Numbered from the stretch's first letter, positions 8,616 to 19,851 are shown. The stretch: DNA of 64,000 nucleotides from Ralstonia soli (GCF_023955655.1 NZ_JAMXHT010000009.1:124001-188000); one strand, 5' to 3'. Notes: generated by a model not told the origin, from the sequence alone. Program-made: numbers and translations.

Positions 8616-11531
8616 GTGAGGGTGAGCCAATACCGCCGGAGAGAATCGTCCCATCGCAGTCCTCGCTGGTCGGCCGTCGCGTTTGCCGCGGCGAGCCTGC
8701 TCCTGATTCAGCCCGCTGCGCAGGCTGCTGGTTTCGGCGCGTTGCATGTGCGCTCCAGCCTCGGCCAGCCGCTGCAGGCCGATATCGATCTGACCGGTGT
8801 GACCGCCGAAGAGGCGCAAAACCTGTCCGCCAAATTGGCTGCGCCGGACGCCTATGCGCGTGCGGGCCTAACCTACAACCCGATCGTCTCTTCGCTGCGT
8901 GCCTCGCTCGTGCGTCAGTCCGACGGCAACTATGTAGTGCGACTGCGCTCCAGTCAGCCTGTCGCTGAGCCGTTTGTTGATGTTCTCGTCGATCTGAACT
9001 GGGCCAGCGGCCACGTTTCGCGCGCCTATACCTTCCTGCTGGACCCGGTGGGTTCCAGCAACACTGCGCAGAATTTCGCGCCGACGCCGGTGGTGCAGGC
9101 GACGACGCCCGGCGCCGCCGAATCGTCTGCTCCGGCAGCACAGCCGCAAGCCGCCGCACCGGCGGTCGCCACGCCTGCACGTCAGCCGCGGCAGGCACGC
9201 CAGCCGGCGCGTCAGCAGCCTGCTGCGTCGGCTGCAGCCGCGGCGCCAGACGCCACGCCGGGTGGCTCATACACCGTGCAGCGCGGCGATAGCCTGTATG
9301 ACATCGCGTCGACCGCAGCGCAGGGCCAGGAGGCCGTGTCGCTCGACCAGATGCTGCTGGCGTTGTATCGCAACAATCCGAACGCGTTCATTGGCGGCAA
9401 CATCAACCGGCTGCGTACCGGCTCGGTGCTGAAGGTGCCGTCGCAGGCCGACGCGCAAAAGACCTCGCCGCGCGAGGCGCGCCGTGAGGTGATTGCGCAG
9501 ACGTCCGGCTTTGCCGGCTATCGCAACCGCGTGGCCACGGCCGCGGAAGCCAATGCCGCCACGGATACCGATTCGGCACGCCAGCAAAGCGGCAGCGTGT
9601 CGGCCCGCGTACAGGATCAGGCCACGCCGGCCGCCAGCGGCCGCGACGAGTTGCGACTGTCGAAGGCGGATCGCACCGGCAAGGCTGGCGCGGCTGCCGC
9701 GCGCGATGAAGAGCTCATCGCCAAGGAGCGCGCGCTCAAGGACATGGAATCGCGTGTTGCACAGTTGGAGAAGAATCTCGCCGACATGCAGCACCTGGTG
9801 GAGTTGAAGAACGCCGAGCTGGCCAAGGCAGCCAACGCAGCCAAGCCAGCTACAGGGGCGGCGCCGGCAACGGCTGCCCCGGCTGTGGCTGCCGCCAATG
9901 CGCCAGCACCGGCTGCATCGTCGTCTGCGCCCGCTCAGCCGGCCGTAGCTCCGGCGGAAACGGCGGCCGCTGCACCAGCTTCGTCGGCCGCGGTCGCAAC
10001 GGCGGCTTCCGCACCGGCTGGGGCATCGGCACCGTTGGCCGCGGCCTCGGCACCGACAGCAGCTGCCAGCGCACCGGTAGTCGCTGCTTCCGCTCCGGCG
10101 GCTGCACCCAAGAAGAAGGCGCCGGTGGTTGTGGCGCCGCAGCCACCAGTTGCAGAAGAGTCGTTCGTCTCCACGCTGCTGAGCAACCCGATGACGCTGG
10201 GCCTGGGTGGTCTGGCTGTCGCGCTGCTGGGCGGCTTGGTGGTGTATCGCCGCCGTCAGCAGAAGCCCGAGCAGGCACATGGCTTCCAGGACAGCCTGCT
10301 GTCGCAGGAAAGCACCGTCATGGCGGGTGCCAATTCACTGTTTGGCGCCGCGGGCGGCCAGAGTGTCGACACCTCGCAGCACAGCGTGTTCGGTGCGGAT
10401 TTCCGGATCGGTGGCGGCAATGAAAGCAACGAGGTCGATCCCATCGCCGAAGCCGACGTCTATATCGCCTATGGCCGCGACGTGCAGGCCGAGGAAATCC
10501 TGCGCGAGGCGCTGGAGCAGCATCCGGAGCGTCAGGCCATCCGCCTGAAGCTGATGGAGATTTACGCCAATCGCCAAGACGCACACGGCTTCCAGACCAT
10601 TGCCGAAGAGATGCTGGCGCAAGTTGGCGCGTCTTCGTCGGAATGGGCCGAAGCCGCTGCGATGGGTCGCAAGTTCGATCCGGCCAATCCGCTGTACCTG
10701 ACGATGCATGGCGAGGCGCCGCATGCGGGCACTGAAACGCTTGCTACGTCGAGCCACGCTGGCGCCGCTGTTGCCGGGGCTGCCGCGCTGGCGGGTGTCG
10801 GCGCCGCGGTCGCTGCTGAGGCCTTCAGCCCGACCGTGACGGGCCAAACGACCCGCCGCGGTGATGACTGGACCACGCTGTCGCCGGACTTGGACCCGTC
10901 CGCGCCGGCGACAAGGGCTCCGCAACTGGCCGATCTGGAGTTGCCGCTGGAGTCGTTCCCGGCGCCGGCCGCCGGCGAGCCGATCACGGCACCGGCCGAA
11001 GCGTCGGACATCTTCAAGGTACACGCCGAGCCCGAAGCCGGTCTGCCGGAGTTCAACGCGCACGCTGGTGAGGCCTATCAGCCCGTCGCCGCGCCGCCGT
11101 TGCACATGGATCTGTCGGATCTGTCGCTCGATCTGAACCCCACGCCGCCGGCCGACGAAACGGCCGCTGCGGCTGCTCCGGCCACCGCAGAAGACAGCCT
11201 GCCGAGCTGGGCTCAGCCGACAGACCTGTCGCAAGCGCCGATGCACTTCGAATCTGAGCCGCTTCACGCTGAGCACCACGGCGAACGCGCCGAGGTCGCC
11301 AACGACGAGCCGCAATCGGCCATCCGCCTGGACACCAACCTGCCGCACACGCTGTCGGGCGAACATGGTGCCGATGGTGTGCGCGATCTGCAGATCAAGT
11401 TCGACCTGGCCAAGGCCTACATCGAGATCGGCGACAAGGAAGGTGCGCGCGAGTTGCTGCAGGAAGTGCTGGACTTGGGCGATCCGGCGTTCCATGCCGA
11501 GGCTCAGGCCCTGATGCGCCAGATCGGCTGA
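8616..11531 (+). CDS. fimV: FimV/TspA-like inner-membrane LysM protein
   Basis: A 971-aa polar scaffold protein of the FimV family, which in Pseudomonas organises type IV pilus assembly, twitching and cAMP signalling. Seen here: a signal-like N-terminus (residues 1-45, then [21 protein letters not shown], the FimV N-domain). Next comes a LysM domain at about 216-275 ([14 protein letters not shown]), then a coiled coil near 360-400 and a long Ala/Pro linker. One membrane helix lies near 523-542 and is followed by basic residues. A large acidic cytoplasmic part ends in the FimV C-terminal TPR-like motif ([21 protein letters not shown]). The start is GTG 8616 after CGGAG; a second GTG lies two codons on. 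Confidence 0.93.
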   Translation: MRVSQYRRRESSHRSPRWSAVAFAAASLLLIQPAAQAAGFGALHVRSSLGQPLQADIDLTGVTAEEAQNLSAKLAAPDAYARAGLTYNPIVSSLRASLVRQSDGNYVVRLRSSQPVAEPFVDVLVDLNWASGHVSRAYTFLLDPVGSSNTAQNFAPTPVVQATTPGAAESSAPAAQPQAAAPAVATPARQPRQARQPARQQPAASAAAAAPDATPGGSYTVQRGDSLYDIASTAAQGQEAVSLDQMLLALYRNNPNAFIGGNINRLRTGSVLKVPSQADAQKTSPREARREVIAQTSGFAGYRNRVATAAEANAATDTDSARQQSGSVSARVQDQATPAASGRDELRLSKADRTGKAGAAAARDEELIAKERALKDMESRVAQLEKNLADMQHLVELKNAELAKAANAAKPATGAAPATAAPAVAAANAPAPAASSSAPAQPAVAPAETAAAAPASSAAVATAASAPAGASAPLAAASAPTAAASAPVVAASAPAAAPKKKAPVVVAPQPPVAEESFVSTLLSNPMTLGLGGLAVALLGGLVVYRRRQQKPEQAHGFQDSLLSQESTVMAGANSLFGAAGGQSVDTSQHSVFGADFRIGGGNESNEVDPIAEADVYIAYGRDVQAEEILREALEQHPERQAIRLKLMEIYANRQDAHGFQTIAEEMLAQVGASSSEWAEAAAMGRKFDPANPLYLTMHGEAPHAGTETLATSSHAGAAVAGAAALAGVGAAVAAEAFSPTVTGQTTRRGDDWTTLSPDLDPSAPATRAPQLADLELPLESFPAPAAGEPITAPAEASDIFKVHAEPEAGLPEFNAHAGEAYQPVAAPPLHMDLSDLSLDLNPTPPADETAAAAAPATAEDSLPSWAQPTDLSQAPMHFESEPLHAEHHGERAEVANDEPQSAIRLDTNLPHTLSGEHGADGVRDLQIKFDLAKAYIEIGDKEGARELLQEVLDLGDPAFHAEAQALMRQIG

Positions 11532-11614
11532 CGCACTGCGCTTACAGCCATCGACAGCGCCGGCAGGGTGGTATCCTGCCGGCGTTTTTCTTTCCGCACG
11601 AGGATTCACACGGC

Positions 11615-12439
11615 ATGACGCGCATCGCGCTCGGCATCCAGTACGACGGTGCCGCGTTTTCGGGGTGGCAATCGCAGCCGCACGGTAACACCGTGCAGGA
11701 CGCGCTGGAGGCGGCGCTGCGCCAGTTTGCCGGTGTGGCGCTGCCCACCATGGTGGCTGGCCGCACCGATGCCGGCGTGCACGCGCTGGGGCAGGTCGTC
11801 CATCTTGATACCGACCTCGTGCGTGATCCGTTCTCGTGGGTGCGCGGCACCAACGCCTTTCTTCCGCCGACGGTGGCTGTGCGCTGGGCGCAGGCCATGC
11901 CCGAGGATTTTCACGCGCGCTTCTCGGCCCACCGCCGCACGTACTACTACGCGTTGACCTTCGGCCCGACGCGCGCGCCGCTGCTCGAAGGCAAGGCCGG
12001 TTATGTGACGCTGCCGCCGGGCCAGTTCCTCGACGTGGCGGCCATGCATGAGGCCGCCCAGGTGCTGGTCGGCGAGCACGATTTCTCGTCTTTCCGCGCA
12101 GCGGAATGCCAAGCCAAGTCGCCCGTCAAGACGATGTATTCGATGGAGGTGCGAGGCGCTGGCGAGTGGGTGTTCGTGCGCATTCGAGGCAGCGCCTTCC
12201 TGCATCACATGGTGCGCAACATCATGGGCTGCCTGGTAGCGATCGGCCGAGGCCGCCAGCCGGCATCGTGGATGGCTGACGTGCTGGCCGCCCGCAGCCG
12301 TGTAGCTGCCGCCCCGACGTTCATGCCGGATGGGCTGTATCTGGCTGAGGTCGGCTATCCTGAGGGCTTCCAGTTGCCGGCATCTCCGGCATCGTCCAGC
12401 TTGTTCCGCGGTGTGTTCGATGAGCACGCCGGGCTTTGA
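11615..12439 (+). CDS. truA: tRNA pseudouridine(38-40) synthase
   Basis: Converts U38-U40 in the tRNA anticodon arm to pseudouridine. The 274-aa protein has the catalytic aspartate in [14 protein letters not shown] and the family start [21 protein letters not shown]. The C-terminal [17 protein letters not shown] is also typical. It follows fimV by 83 bases, and its stop lies directly before trpF, so translation is probably coupled. Confidence 0.97.
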   Translation: MTRIALGIQYDGAAFSGWQSQPHGNTVQDALEAALRQFAGVALPTMVAGRTDAGVHALGQVVHLDTDLVRDPFSWVRGTNAFLPPTVAVRWAQAMPEDFHARFSAHRRTYYYALTFGPTRAPLLEGKAGYVTLPPGQFLDVAAMHEAAQVLVGEHDFSSFRAAECQAKSPVKTMYSMEVRGAGEWVFVRIRGSAFLHHMVRNIMGCLVAIGRGRQPASWMADVLAARSRVAAAPTFMPDGLYLAEVGYPEGFQLPASPASSSLFRGVFDEHAGL

Positions 12440-12447
12440 ATTCCGCC

Positions 12448-13140
12448 ATGTCGCTCCACCGAACCCGCATCAAATTGTGTGGCCTCACGCAACCGGCCGA
12501 CGTCGACCACGCCGTCGCGCTGGGCGCCGATGCCATCGGGCTGGTGTTCTATCCGCCCAGCCCGCGCTATGTCGCCACCGAACGTGCGGCTGAGCTGGCC
12601 CGCCGGGCCGGCCCCTTCGTCACCGTGACGGGCCTCTTCGTCAATGCCAGCGCGGACGACGTCGCCCGTGTGCTCGACCAAGTGCCGCTTACGTTGCTCC
12701 AGTTCCACGGCGATGAGCCGCCGGAGCAATGCGCGGAGATCGCCGACAAGGTCGGGCTGCCCTGGCTGCGGGCCCTGCGTGTTCAGCCCGGGGCCGATTT
12801 GGTAGAATTCGCCGATCGGTTTGCCGCGGCCCAAGGCCTGCTGCTCGACGCATTTGTCGAGGGTTATGGCGGCGGCGGCCACGTCTTCGACTGGACTCTG
12901 ATTCCCCCGCAATGGCTCTCGCAATCCGCACTGCCAAGCGCCGCTCCTCGGCTCGTTTTGAGTGGTGGGTTGAGCGCGCAAAACGTCGCTGGTGCGATTG
13001 AGCGCGTGCGGCCCTACGCTGTTGACGTCAGCAGCGGAATCGAGGCCGCACGGGGCGTGAAAGACCACGCCCGCATGACCGCATTCGTGCGTGCGGTCCG
13101 CGAGGCCGATGCAGCCCTGGGCGCATCGGTTCAGGCCTGA
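12448..13140 (+). CDS. trpF: Phosphoribosylanthranilate isomerase
   Basis: Third step of tryptophan synthesis (PRA to CdRP), a TIM-barrel enzyme of about 230 aa. The N-terminal RIKLCGLTQPADVDHAVALGAD contains the catalytic Cys, and the catalytic Asp lies in LSGGLSAQNV and YAVDVSSGIEA context. The frame is also open from a TTG at 12436 that overlaps the truA stop; the ATG at 12448 fits the family start (residue 6 begins RIKLCG). It is separated from other trp genes except trpB and trpA downstream. Confidence 0.96.
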   Translation: MSLHRTRIKLCGLTQPADVDHAVALGADAIGLVFYPPSPRYVATERAAELARRAGPFVTVTGLFVNASADDVARVLDQVPLTLLQFHGDEPPEQCAEIADKVGLPWLRALRVQPGADLVEFADRFAAAQGLLLDAFVEGYGGGGHVFDWTLIPPQWLSQSALPSAAPRLVLSGGLSAQNVAGAIERVRPYAVDVSSGIEAARGVKDHARMTAFVRAVREADAALGASVQA

Positions 13141-13238
13141 GCGATAGCCTGGACCTCTCGCGGTTCGCACCTTTCTGAATTCTTCCGCCGACAAGCCCCC
13201 ACGTTGTTGGGCTGCGGTGGATGCCTCGAGAGATTGCC

Positions 13239-14432
13239 ATGTACAACCTGCCCGACGCCCACGGCCACTTCGGCCCCTACGGCGGCACCTTCGTTGCAGA
13301 AACGCTGTCCCACGCGCTGGATGAGCTGCGCGACGCCTATGCGCGCTACCAGCACGATCCCGAATTCATCAAGGAATACGAGTACGAGCTGAAGCATTTC
13401 GTCGGCCGTCCGTCGCCCATCTATTTCGCCAGCCGACTGACCGAGCACTGTGGCGGCGCGCAGATCTACCTCAAGCGCGAAGACCTGAACCACACCGGCG
13501 CGCACAAGGTGAACAACGTCATCGGCCAGGCGCTGCTGGCACGCCGCATGGGCAAGCCGCGCGTGATTGCCGAAACCGGCGCCGGTCAGCACGGCGTAGC
13601 AACGGCCACCATTGCCGCGCGCTACGGCATGGAATGCGTCGTCTACATGGGCAGCGAAGACGTGCGCCGCCAGGCCGCCAACGTCTACCGCATGAAGCTG
13701 CTGGGTGCGACCGTGGTGCCGGTGGAGTCCGGCTCACGCACGCTCAAGGATGCGCTGAACGAAGCCATGCGGGACTGGGTGACCAACGTGGCCGATACCT
13801 TCTACATCATCGGCACGGTGGCCGGGCCGCATCCGTATCCGATGATGGTGCGCGACTTCCAGGCCGTGATTGGCGAAGAGTGCAAGGTGCAGATGCCCGA
13901 GATGATCGGTCGCCAGCCGGACGCCGTGATCGCGTGCGTGGGCGGCGGCTCCAACGCCATGGGCATCTTCTATCCGTACATTGACCACACGGACGTGAAA
14001 CTGATTGGCGTGGAAGCGGCGGGCGAGGGCATCGAGACGGGCCGCCATGCCGCATCGCTCACGGGCGGCTCGCCGGGCGTGCTGCACGGCAACCGCACGT
14101 ATCTGCTGCAGGATGACGACGGGCAGATCATCGAGACGCATTCGATCTCGGCGGGGCTGGACTATCCGGGCGTCGGTCCGGAACATGCATGGCTCAAGGA
14201 TGTTGGCCGCGCGGAATACGTCCCCATCAGCGACAAGGAAGCGCTGCAGGCCTTCCACGATCTGTGTCGCATGGAGGGCATCATCCCGGCGCTGGAATCG
14301 AGCCACGCGCTGGCCTATGCGTGCAAGCTGGCGCCGACGCTGCCGAAGGACAAGATCCTGCTGGTGAACCTCTCGGGCCGCGGCGACAAGGACATGCACA
14401 CCGTCGCCGAATTCTCCGGCATCAAACTCTAA
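13239..14432 (+). CDS. trpB: Tryptophan synthase, beta chain
   Basis: PLP enzyme joining indole and serine, 397 aa, partner of TrpA. The PLP lysine is Lys90 in [15 protein letters not shown], and the phosphate-binding GGGSNAMG is present. The start [23 protein letters not shown] (ATG 13239, with GAGAGA upstream) is typical; an in-frame ATG at 13221 would add six residues. Unusually for enteric bacteria, a methyltransferase gene separates it from trpA. Confidence 0.97.
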   Translation: MYNLPDAHGHFGPYGGTFVAETLSHALDELRDAYARYQHDPEFIKEYEYELKHFVGRPSPIYFASRLTEHCGGAQIYLKREDLNHTGAHKVNNVIGQALLARRMGKPRVIAETGAGQHGVATATIAARYGMECVVYMGSEDVRRQAANVYRMKLLGATVVPVESGSRTLKDALNEAMRDWVTNVADTFYIIGTVAGPHPYPMMVRDFQAVIGEECKVQMPEMIGRQPDAVIACVGGGSNAMGIFYPYIDHTDVKLIGVEAAGEGIETGRHAASLTGGSPGVLHGNRTYLLQDDDGQIIETHSISAGLDYPGVGPEHAWLKDVGRAEYVPISDKEALQAFHDLCRMEGIIPALESSHALAYACKLAPTLPKDKILLVNLSGRGDKDMHTVAEFSGIKL

Positions 14433-14448
14433 CGGCACTGGCACCCGC

Positions 14449-15270
14449 ATGACCGAGCGCGCCATCGACGGCATCTTCAACGAGGACTGCATCACCGGAG
14501 TCGGGCATCTGGCCGACGGCAGTGTGGACCTCGTCATCGCCGATCCGCCGTACGGGCTGGGCAAGGATTACGGCAACGACTCCGACAAGCTGTCGGGCGA
14601 TGCCTATCTTGCGTGGTCCGAACGCTGGGTCGATGCGGTGTTGCCGAAGCTGGCGCGCAACGGTTCGCTCTACCTGTTCTGCACGTGGCAATACGCGCCG
14701 GAACTGTTCGTGATGCTCAAGCGGCGTCTCACGATGATCAACGAGATCATCTGGGACCGCCGCGTGCCCAGCATGGGCGGCAGCACGCGCAAGTTCTCGT
14801 CGGTGCATGACAACATCGGTTTTTTTGCCGCTTCGCGTGATTACTACTTTGACGTCGACGCCGTGCGCATTCCGTACGATGCGGAGACGAAGAAGGCGCG
14901 CAGCCGCAAGCGTTTCGAGGGCAAGAAGTGGCTGGAGGTCGGCTACAACCCGAAGGACGTGTGGAGCGTGTCGCGCCTGCACCGGCAAGACCCGGAGCGC
15001 GCCGAGCATCCGACGCAGAAGCCGCTGGAACTCGTGGAGCGGATGATCCTGGCAAGCTGCCCGCCGGATGGCCTGGTGGTCGACCCGTTCCTGGGTAGCG
15101 GCACCACGGCGGCGGCCTGCGCACGCCTTGGCCGCCGCTTTGCCGGCTTCGAGATCAACGCCGACTATTGCCGCGTGGCGCGCGAGCGGGTGGCTGCTGT
15201 ACACGCCGCCGCTGCCGCCAACGCCCAACCGACTGATTCGCAGGCGCCTGAGACCATCAAGGTCGCCTGA
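14449..15270 (+). CDS. Orphan beta-class DNA methyltransferase (probable N6-adenine)
   Basis: A 273-aa SAM-dependent DNA methylase. Motif IV DPPY is at residues 32-35 and the SAM-binding FLGSGTT at about 214-220. DPPY before FxGxG is the beta-class order; DPPY usually means adenine-N6, although N4-cytosine cannot be excluded. No restriction endonuclease is nearby, so it is an orphan. It sits 16 bases after trpB and 15 before trpA, so it is expressed with the tryptophan genes. From memory, the methyltransferase at this locus in Burkholderia (BCAM0992) is linked to GTWWAC methylation; applying that specificity here is inference. Confidence 0.93.
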   Translation: MTERAIDGIFNEDCITGVGHLADGSVDLVIADPPYGLGKDYGNDSDKLSGDAYLAWSERWVDAVLPKLARNGSLYLFCTWQYAPELFVMLKRRLTMINEIIWDRRVPSMGGSTRKFSSVHDNIGFFAASRDYYFDVDAVRIPYDAETKKARSRKRFEGKKWLEVGYNPKDVWSVSRLHRQDPERAEHPTQKPLELVERMILASCPPDGLVVDPFLGSGTTAAACARLGRRFAGFEINADYCRVARERVAAVHAAAAANAQPTDSQAPETIKVA

Positions 15271-15285
15271 CACACTGATCCCGCT

Positions 15286-16083
15286 ATGTCCCGTATCGCT
15301 CAAACTTTCGCGCAGTTGTCCGCACAGGGCCGCAAGGGCCTGATTCCGTTCATCACGGCGGGCGATCCGTACCCCGAGATGACCGTCGATTTGATGCACG
15401 CGCTGGTCAAGGGCGGCGCCAACGTCATCGAGCTGGGCGTGCCGTTTTCAGACCCGATGGCCGATGGCCCGGTCATTCAACGTGCGTCGGAACGTGCACT
15501 CGCCAACAAGGTCGGCCTGCGTAACGTGCTGGAATACGTGCGCGCGTTCCGCACCACCGACACGACCACGCCCGTGGTGCTGATGGGCTACGCCAACCCG
15601 ATCGAACGCATGGGCGTCGACACCTTTGCCAAGGCGGCATCGGAAGCCGGCGTGGACGGCGTGCTGGTGGTCGATTATCCGCCCGAAGAGTGCGAGGGTT
15701 TCGCCAAGACCATGCGCGAAGCCGGTATCGATCCGATTTTCCTGCTGGCGCCCACTTCCACCGAGGCGCGCATCGCGCAGATTGCCCGCGTGGCAAGCGG
15801 CTACATCTACTACGTGTCGCTCAAGGGCGTGACCGGCGCCGCCACCATCGACCTGGATGCCGTGGCCGCGCGCATCCCGCAAATTCGCCAGCATGCGCGT
15901 CTGCCTGTGGGTGTCGGTTTTGGCATCCGTGATGCGGCAACGGCACGTGCAATTGGCGGTGTGGCCGATGCGGTGGTCATCGGATCCCGCATTGTGCAAT
16001 TGCTTGAAGAAGCACCTCGCGAACAAGCGGTACAATACTTGACTGATTTCATCGCGGAGATTCGCCAGGCGCTCGACGCCTAA
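15286..16083 (+). CDS. trpA: Tryptophan synthase, alpha chain
   Basis: Cleaves indole-3-glycerol phosphate to indole and G3P, passing indole to TrpB. The 265-aa TIM barrel shows the catalytic Glu in [19 protein letters not shown] and the phosphate-binding GVGFGIRD and VVIGSRIV loops. Start ATG 15286 ([22 protein letters not shown]) is family-like. It directly follows the methyltransferase and precedes accD by 30 bases. Confidence 0.97.
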   Translation: MSRIAQTFAQLSAQGRKGLIPFITAGDPYPEMTVDLMHALVKGGANVIELGVPFSDPMADGPVIQRASERALANKVGLRNVLEYVRAFRTTDTTTPVVLMGYANPIERMGVDTFAKAASEAGVDGVLVVDYPPEECEGFAKTMREAGIDPIFLLAPTSTEARIAQIARVASGYIYYVSLKGVTGAATIDLDAVAARIPQIRQHARLPVGVGFGIRDAATARAIGGVADAVVIGSRIVQLLEEAPREQAVQYLTDFIAEIRQALDA

Positions 16084-16113
16084 TCTCGGCGACACTGCAT
16101 TCAAGGAGCACGC

Positions 16114-16986
16114 ATGAGCTGGCTGGATAAACTGCTTCCGCCCAAGATTCAACAGACCGACCCGTCGCAACGCAAGGGCATCCCGGAAGGCCTGTGGGTC
16201 AAATGCCCGGCTTGCGAGTCGGTGCTGTATCGCACCGACATCGAGGCGAACCTGCACGTCTGCCCGAAGTGCGACCACCACATGCGTATTGGCGCCCGTG
16301 CCCGTCTGGACGCGCTGCTGGACGCGGAAGGCCGCTATGAGCTGGGTCAGGAGATCCTCCCGGTCGACGCGCTCAAGTTCAAGGACAGCAAGAAATACCC
16401 CGATCGCATCAAGGCCGCCATGGACAACACTGGCGAGACCGATGCGATGGTCGTGCTGGGCGGCGCCATTCACGCGCTGCCGGTGGTGGTGGCCTGCTTT
16501 GAGTTTGAGTTCATGACCGGCTCGATGGGCTCGGTGGTGGGCGAGCGCTTCGCGCGTGGCGCGCAGATGGCACTGGAGCAAAAGGTGCCGTTCATCTGCA
16601 TCACGGCTTCGGGCGGCGCGCGCATGCAGGAAAGCCTGCTGTCGCTGATGCAGATGGCCAAGACCACTGCGATGGTCCAGAAGCTGGCCGAAGCCAAGCT
16701 GCCGTTCATCAGCGTGTTGACCGATCCGACGACTGGTGGTGTGTCCGCCAGCTTCGCCTTCATGGGCGATGTGGTGATCGCCGAACCTAAGGCCATGATC
16801 GGCTTTGCCGGTCCGCGCGTGATCGAGCAGACCGTGCGTGAGAAGCTGCCGGAAGGCTTCCAGCGTGCCGAATTCCTGTTGCAGAAGGGCGCCATCGACA
16901 TGATCGTCGACCGCCGCAACATGCGCCGCGAGATCGCCGAGTTGCTGGCGCTGCTGCAAAAGCAACCGGCCGACGCACTGGCCTGA
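16114..16986 (+). CDS. accD: Acetyl-CoA carboxylase carboxyltransferase subunit beta
   Basis: Part of the complex that makes malonyl-CoA for fatty acid synthesis; it pairs with AccA, not in the window. The 290-aa protein has the N-terminal zinc ribbon [20 protein letters not shown] with PKC following (two CxxC pairs, about residues 30-52). The carboxyltransferase core contains the oxyanion-hole [10 protein letters not shown] and [13 protein letters not shown]. The ATG has a clear AAGGAG site. Its place between trpA and folC is conserved across many proteobacteria. Confidence 0.97.
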   Translation: MSWLDKLLPPKIQQTDPSQRKGIPEGLWVKCPACESVLYRTDIEANLHVCPKCDHHMRIGARARLDALLDAEGRYELGQEILPVDALKFKDSKKYPDRIKAAMDNTGETDAMVVLGGAIHALPVVVACFEFEFMTGSMGSVVGERFARGAQMALEQKVPFICITASGGARMQESLLSLMQMAKTTAMVQKLAEAKLPFISVLTDPTTGGVSASFAFMGDVVIAEPKAMIGFAGPRVIEQTVREKLPEGFQRAEFLLQKGAIDMIVDRRNMRREIAELLALLQKQPADALA

Positions 16987-17076
16987 TGCACCACATCCGT
17001 TAATCGAAGCGCGGGCGATGAGTCCGCGCTTCTTGTTTTTGCGCGACCGGTTTCCGACTCGGCGCAACTGCATTCC

Positions 17077-18387
17077 ATGCCTACATTCGATACGCTGCCG
17101 GCCTGGCTGGCCCATCTGGAAACCGCACACCCGGTCGGCATCGACATGGGCCTGGCCCGCATCAGCCGTGTGCGTGATGCACTGGGGCTGGAGCTTAAAT
17201 CCGTCATCTTCACGGTAGGCGGCACCAACGGCAAGGGCTCGACCTGCGCGATGCTGGAGGCGATCCTGCTGGCTGCGGGCTACAAGGTCGGCAGCCATAC
17301 CTCGCCGCACCTGATCGACTTCAACGAGCGCGCCCGCGTGAACGGCGAGATCGCCTCCGACGCGATGCTGCTGCCGCATTTCGAGGCGGTGGAGCGCGCG
17401 CGTTGCAGCCTAAGTGACGACCGCGGCGAGCCCGTCAGCCTGACGTATTTCGAATTCACCACGCTGGCTATCCTGCATTTGTTCGCCAACGCGGGGTTGG
17501 ATGCTGTGGTGCTGGAAGTCGGCCTGGGTGGCCGGTTGGATGCGGTCAATATCATCGATACCGATTGCGCCATCATTACCAGTGTCGATCTGGACCACAT
17601 GGCCTACCTGGGCGACACGCGCGAGGCGATCGGCTTCGAGAAGGCCGGCATCTTCCGCCCGGGTAAGCCGGCGATCTGTTCCGACCCGGTGCCGCCCATC
17701 TCACTGGTCAAGCATGCCGAAGCCATCGGTGCAGACCTCTGGCTGATCGGCCGCGATTTCAATTTCCAGGGTGACAAGCAGCAATGGGGCTTTAGCGGGC
17801 GAGGGCGGCGGTGGCCCAGCCTTGGCTATCCGGCGCTGCGCGGGGCCAATCAGTTGCTGAATGCGTCGGCGGCGCTGGCCGCGCTGGAGTCAGTGCGCGA
17901 TCGGCTGCCGATCTCGGCGCAGGATGTGCGCCTAGGGTTGTCACACGTGGAATTGCCGGGACGCTTCCAGGTTCTGCCGGGCCGCCCGTCGGTCATTCTG
18001 GACGTGGCGCATAACCCGCACGCGTCAGCCGCGCTGGGTCAGAACCTTGAGAACATGGGGTTTTATCGCTACACCTACGCGGTGTTCGGCGCGATGCAGG
18101 ACAAGGACATCGCCGGGGTGCTCGGTCACATGCTCGACAAGGTGGACCACTGGTGTCTGACGGATCTGCCCACACCGCGCGCCGCGAGCGCCGCAAGCCT
18201 GGAGCAGGCGCTGACCGATGCCGGCTTCCGCGCTGGCAAGGAATCGAGCGTGAGCACATTCAGCGATCCCGCCACAGCCTATCGCAACGCCATGGAGCGG
18301 GCGACCGAGGATGATAGAATCGTGGTCTTCGGATCGTTCTACACCGTTGCCGGCGTGCTGGCGGAGCGCAAGCGTCGCGCGCACTAA
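17077..18387 (+). CDS. folC: Bifunctional folylpolyglutamate/dihydrofolate synthase
   Basis: Mur-ligase-family enzyme that adds glutamate to dihydropteroate and to tetrahydrofolates. The 436-aa protein has the P-loop VGGTNGKGSTCAMLEAIL near residues 46-63, the SPHLIDFNERARVNGE folate/Mg loop, and the C-terminal DVAHNPHA motif. The SPOR gene follows within 14 bases. Length and start (MPTFDTLPAWLAHLE) fit the family. Confidence 0.96.
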   Translation: MPTFDTLPAWLAHLETAHPVGIDMGLARISRVRDALGLELKSVIFTVGGTNGKGSTCAMLEAILLAAGYKVGSHTSPHLIDFNERARVNGEIASDAMLLPHFEAVERARCSLSDDRGEPVSLTYFEFTTLAILHLFANAGLDAVVLEVGLGGRLDAVNIIDTDCAIITSVDLDHMAYLGDTREAIGFEKAGIFRPGKPAICSDPVPPISLVKHAEAIGADLWLIGRDFNFQGDKQQWGFSGRGRRWPSLGYPALRGANQLLNASAALAALESVRDRLPISAQDVRLGLSHVELPGRFQVLPGRPSVILDVAHNPHASAALGQNLENMGFYRYTYAVFGAMQDKDIAGVLGHMLDKVDHWCLTDLPTPRAASAASLEQALTDAGFRAGKESSVSTFSDPATAYRNAMERATEDDRIVVFGSFYTVAGVLAERKRRAH

Positions 18388-18400
18388 ACCCGGGGCCCTC

Positions 18401-19270
18401 ATGGGACTGTTTTCCATCTTCTCCTCCCGCAAGAACGCTGAAGGCGAACGCACCCGCGGCGGCGCCGCGGGCAGTGCCGCCGATGTGGCCCGCGATGCGG
18501 TGCGCGGGTCTCGTGCATCCGCGAACACCCGCAGCCGTGCCTCCCGTCGCACTGACGACGATGATGACGGCCTCGACCCCGAGCTCCCGCAAAAGCAACG
18601 CGCACGCCGTCGTTTGATCGGCGCGGTGGTTTTGGTTGGCGCCGCCGTGGTCGTGTTACCCATGGTGTTCGATGCCAAGCCTCGCCCGGTGACCGATGCC
18701 GTGGCTGTGCAGATCCAGGATCAGCCGGTCGATCGCGGTGCCAAGAATTCGAGCGACGAGCCCAAGGTGGCCAGTCGCCGTTCTGCATCGCGCGGGACGA
18801 ATGCGCCGCCAGCTCAGGCTCAGGCACTCGACCAAGGTGAAGAGGTGGTCGCCGACAATGAGACCACAGCCGCTGGCGCGAAGGCACCAGCAGTGGCGGC
18901 AACTGCGAACACGCCGCCGGCCAAGCCGGCCCCGGCAAAAACGGTCGCCAGCCAGACGCCGCCTGCAGAGCCCAAGCCGGCTGCGAAACCTGCCCAGTCC
19001 ACACAGCAAGCCGCGGCGCAAAACACCGATGCCAATGGTGGCAAGTTCATTCTGCTGATCGGCGCCTTCGCTTCCGAAGATCGTGCCCGCAACTGGCTGA
19101 GCAAGCTCAAGGGCGAGAAGATTCCCGGCTACATCGAACACAAGAAGGTGCCTGAGAAGGGCGATCTGGCCTTGCTGCGTGCAGGCCCGTTCAATGACCG
19201 TGCGGCGGCGGAAGCTGCGCAGAAGCGTGCCGAACAGATCGGCCTGACGCCCAAGCTCGTTCAGCAATAA
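18401..19270 (+). CDS. SPOR-domain single-pass membrane protein (DedD-like)
   Basis: A 289-aa protein with a basic cytoplasmic N-terminus, one membrane helix at about 69-90 (LIGAVVLVGAAVVVLPMVF), a low-complexity Ala/Pro/Lys linker and a C-terminal SPOR domain from about residue 213 (GKFILLIGAFASEDRARNWL). SPOR domains bind denuded peptidoglycan at the division septum, so a role at the septum like DedD is likely. The folC-dedD-cvpA-purF order supports this. I chose ATG 18401 (MGLFSIFSSRK); the frame extends upstream into the end of folC but without a ribosome site. Confidence 0.9.
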   Translation: MGLFSIFSSRKNAEGERTRGGAAGSAADVARDAVRGSRASANTRSRASRRTDDDDDGLDPELPQKQRARRRLIGAVVLVGAAVVVLPMVFDAKPRPVTDAVAVQIQDQPVDRGAKNSSDEPKVASRRSASRGTNAPPAQAQALDQGEEVVADNETTAAGAKAPAVAATANTPPAKPAPAKTVASQTPPAEPKPAAKPAQSTQQAAAQNTDANGGKFILLIGAFASEDRARNWLSKLKGEKIPGYIEHKKVPEKGDLALLRAGPFNDRAAAEAAQKRAEQIGLTPKLVQQ

Positions 19271-19353
19271 CGCCATCAACATGCGGCCCGACGCGCACTC
19301 GCCAGATTCGCTGACCCGCTGCGCCGCCTCCAGTCAATTCGAGCCGCTGTCCG

Positions 19354-19851
19354 ATGCATCCGACTTTCTTTGACTACGGCGTCCTGTTCATTGTCGTGAC
19401 GTCTGCGCTGGTGGGGTTGTTTCGCGGGCTGATTCGCGAAGTGCTGGCGCTGCTTGGCTGGTTGTTTGCTGCGTGGGTGGCGTATTCGTTTTCGGGGGTG
19501 GCCGCGGGCTGGATGCCTGAGTCGCTGCCGGGCGGTCCGGTCGTGCGCACCATTCTCGGTTTCGTCCTACTGTTTATCGTGACGGTGATTGCAACGTCGC
19601 TGGTGGGGGCCCTGCTCTCGGCTGTACTGTCGAGCGCAGGGCTCAAGCCCGCCGATCGCGGCCTGGGCATGGTGTTCGGGCTGGTGCGCGGTGGCGTGAT
19701 CATCCTGGTGGTGATGACGGTGGCGGGCTTTACCAGCCTGCCGGAGCAACCGTTCTGGCGCGAGGCGATCACACGGCCGTATGCGGAGCAGGCAGCACAG
19801 GCGGCCAAGCCATTGCTGCCCCCGGATGTCGCAAAGTACGTTCACTATTGA
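19354..19851 (+). CDS. cvpA: CvpA family membrane protein
   Basis: A 165-aa protein with about four hydrophobic helices (DYGVLFIVVTSALVGLFRGL and others), belonging to the CvpA family. In E. coli CvpA is needed for colicin V production and its gene lies upstream of purF, as here. Family glycine/arginine motifs (FRGLIREV, LKPADRGLGMVFGLVRG) are visible. No enzymatic role is known. Confidence 0.92.
   Translation: MHPTFFDYGVLFIVVTSALVGLFRGLIREVLALLGWLFAAWVAYSFSGVAAGWMPESLPGGPVVRTILGFVLLFIVTVIATSLVGALLSAVLSSAGLKPADRGLGMVFGLVRGGVIILVVMTVAGFTSLPEQPFWREAITRPYAEQAAQAAKPLLPPDVAKYVHY

Noticed and set aside
15448-17379. A 643-codon minus-strand frame over trpA and accD
   Set aside because: Covers two certain genes on the other strand and has shadow composition.
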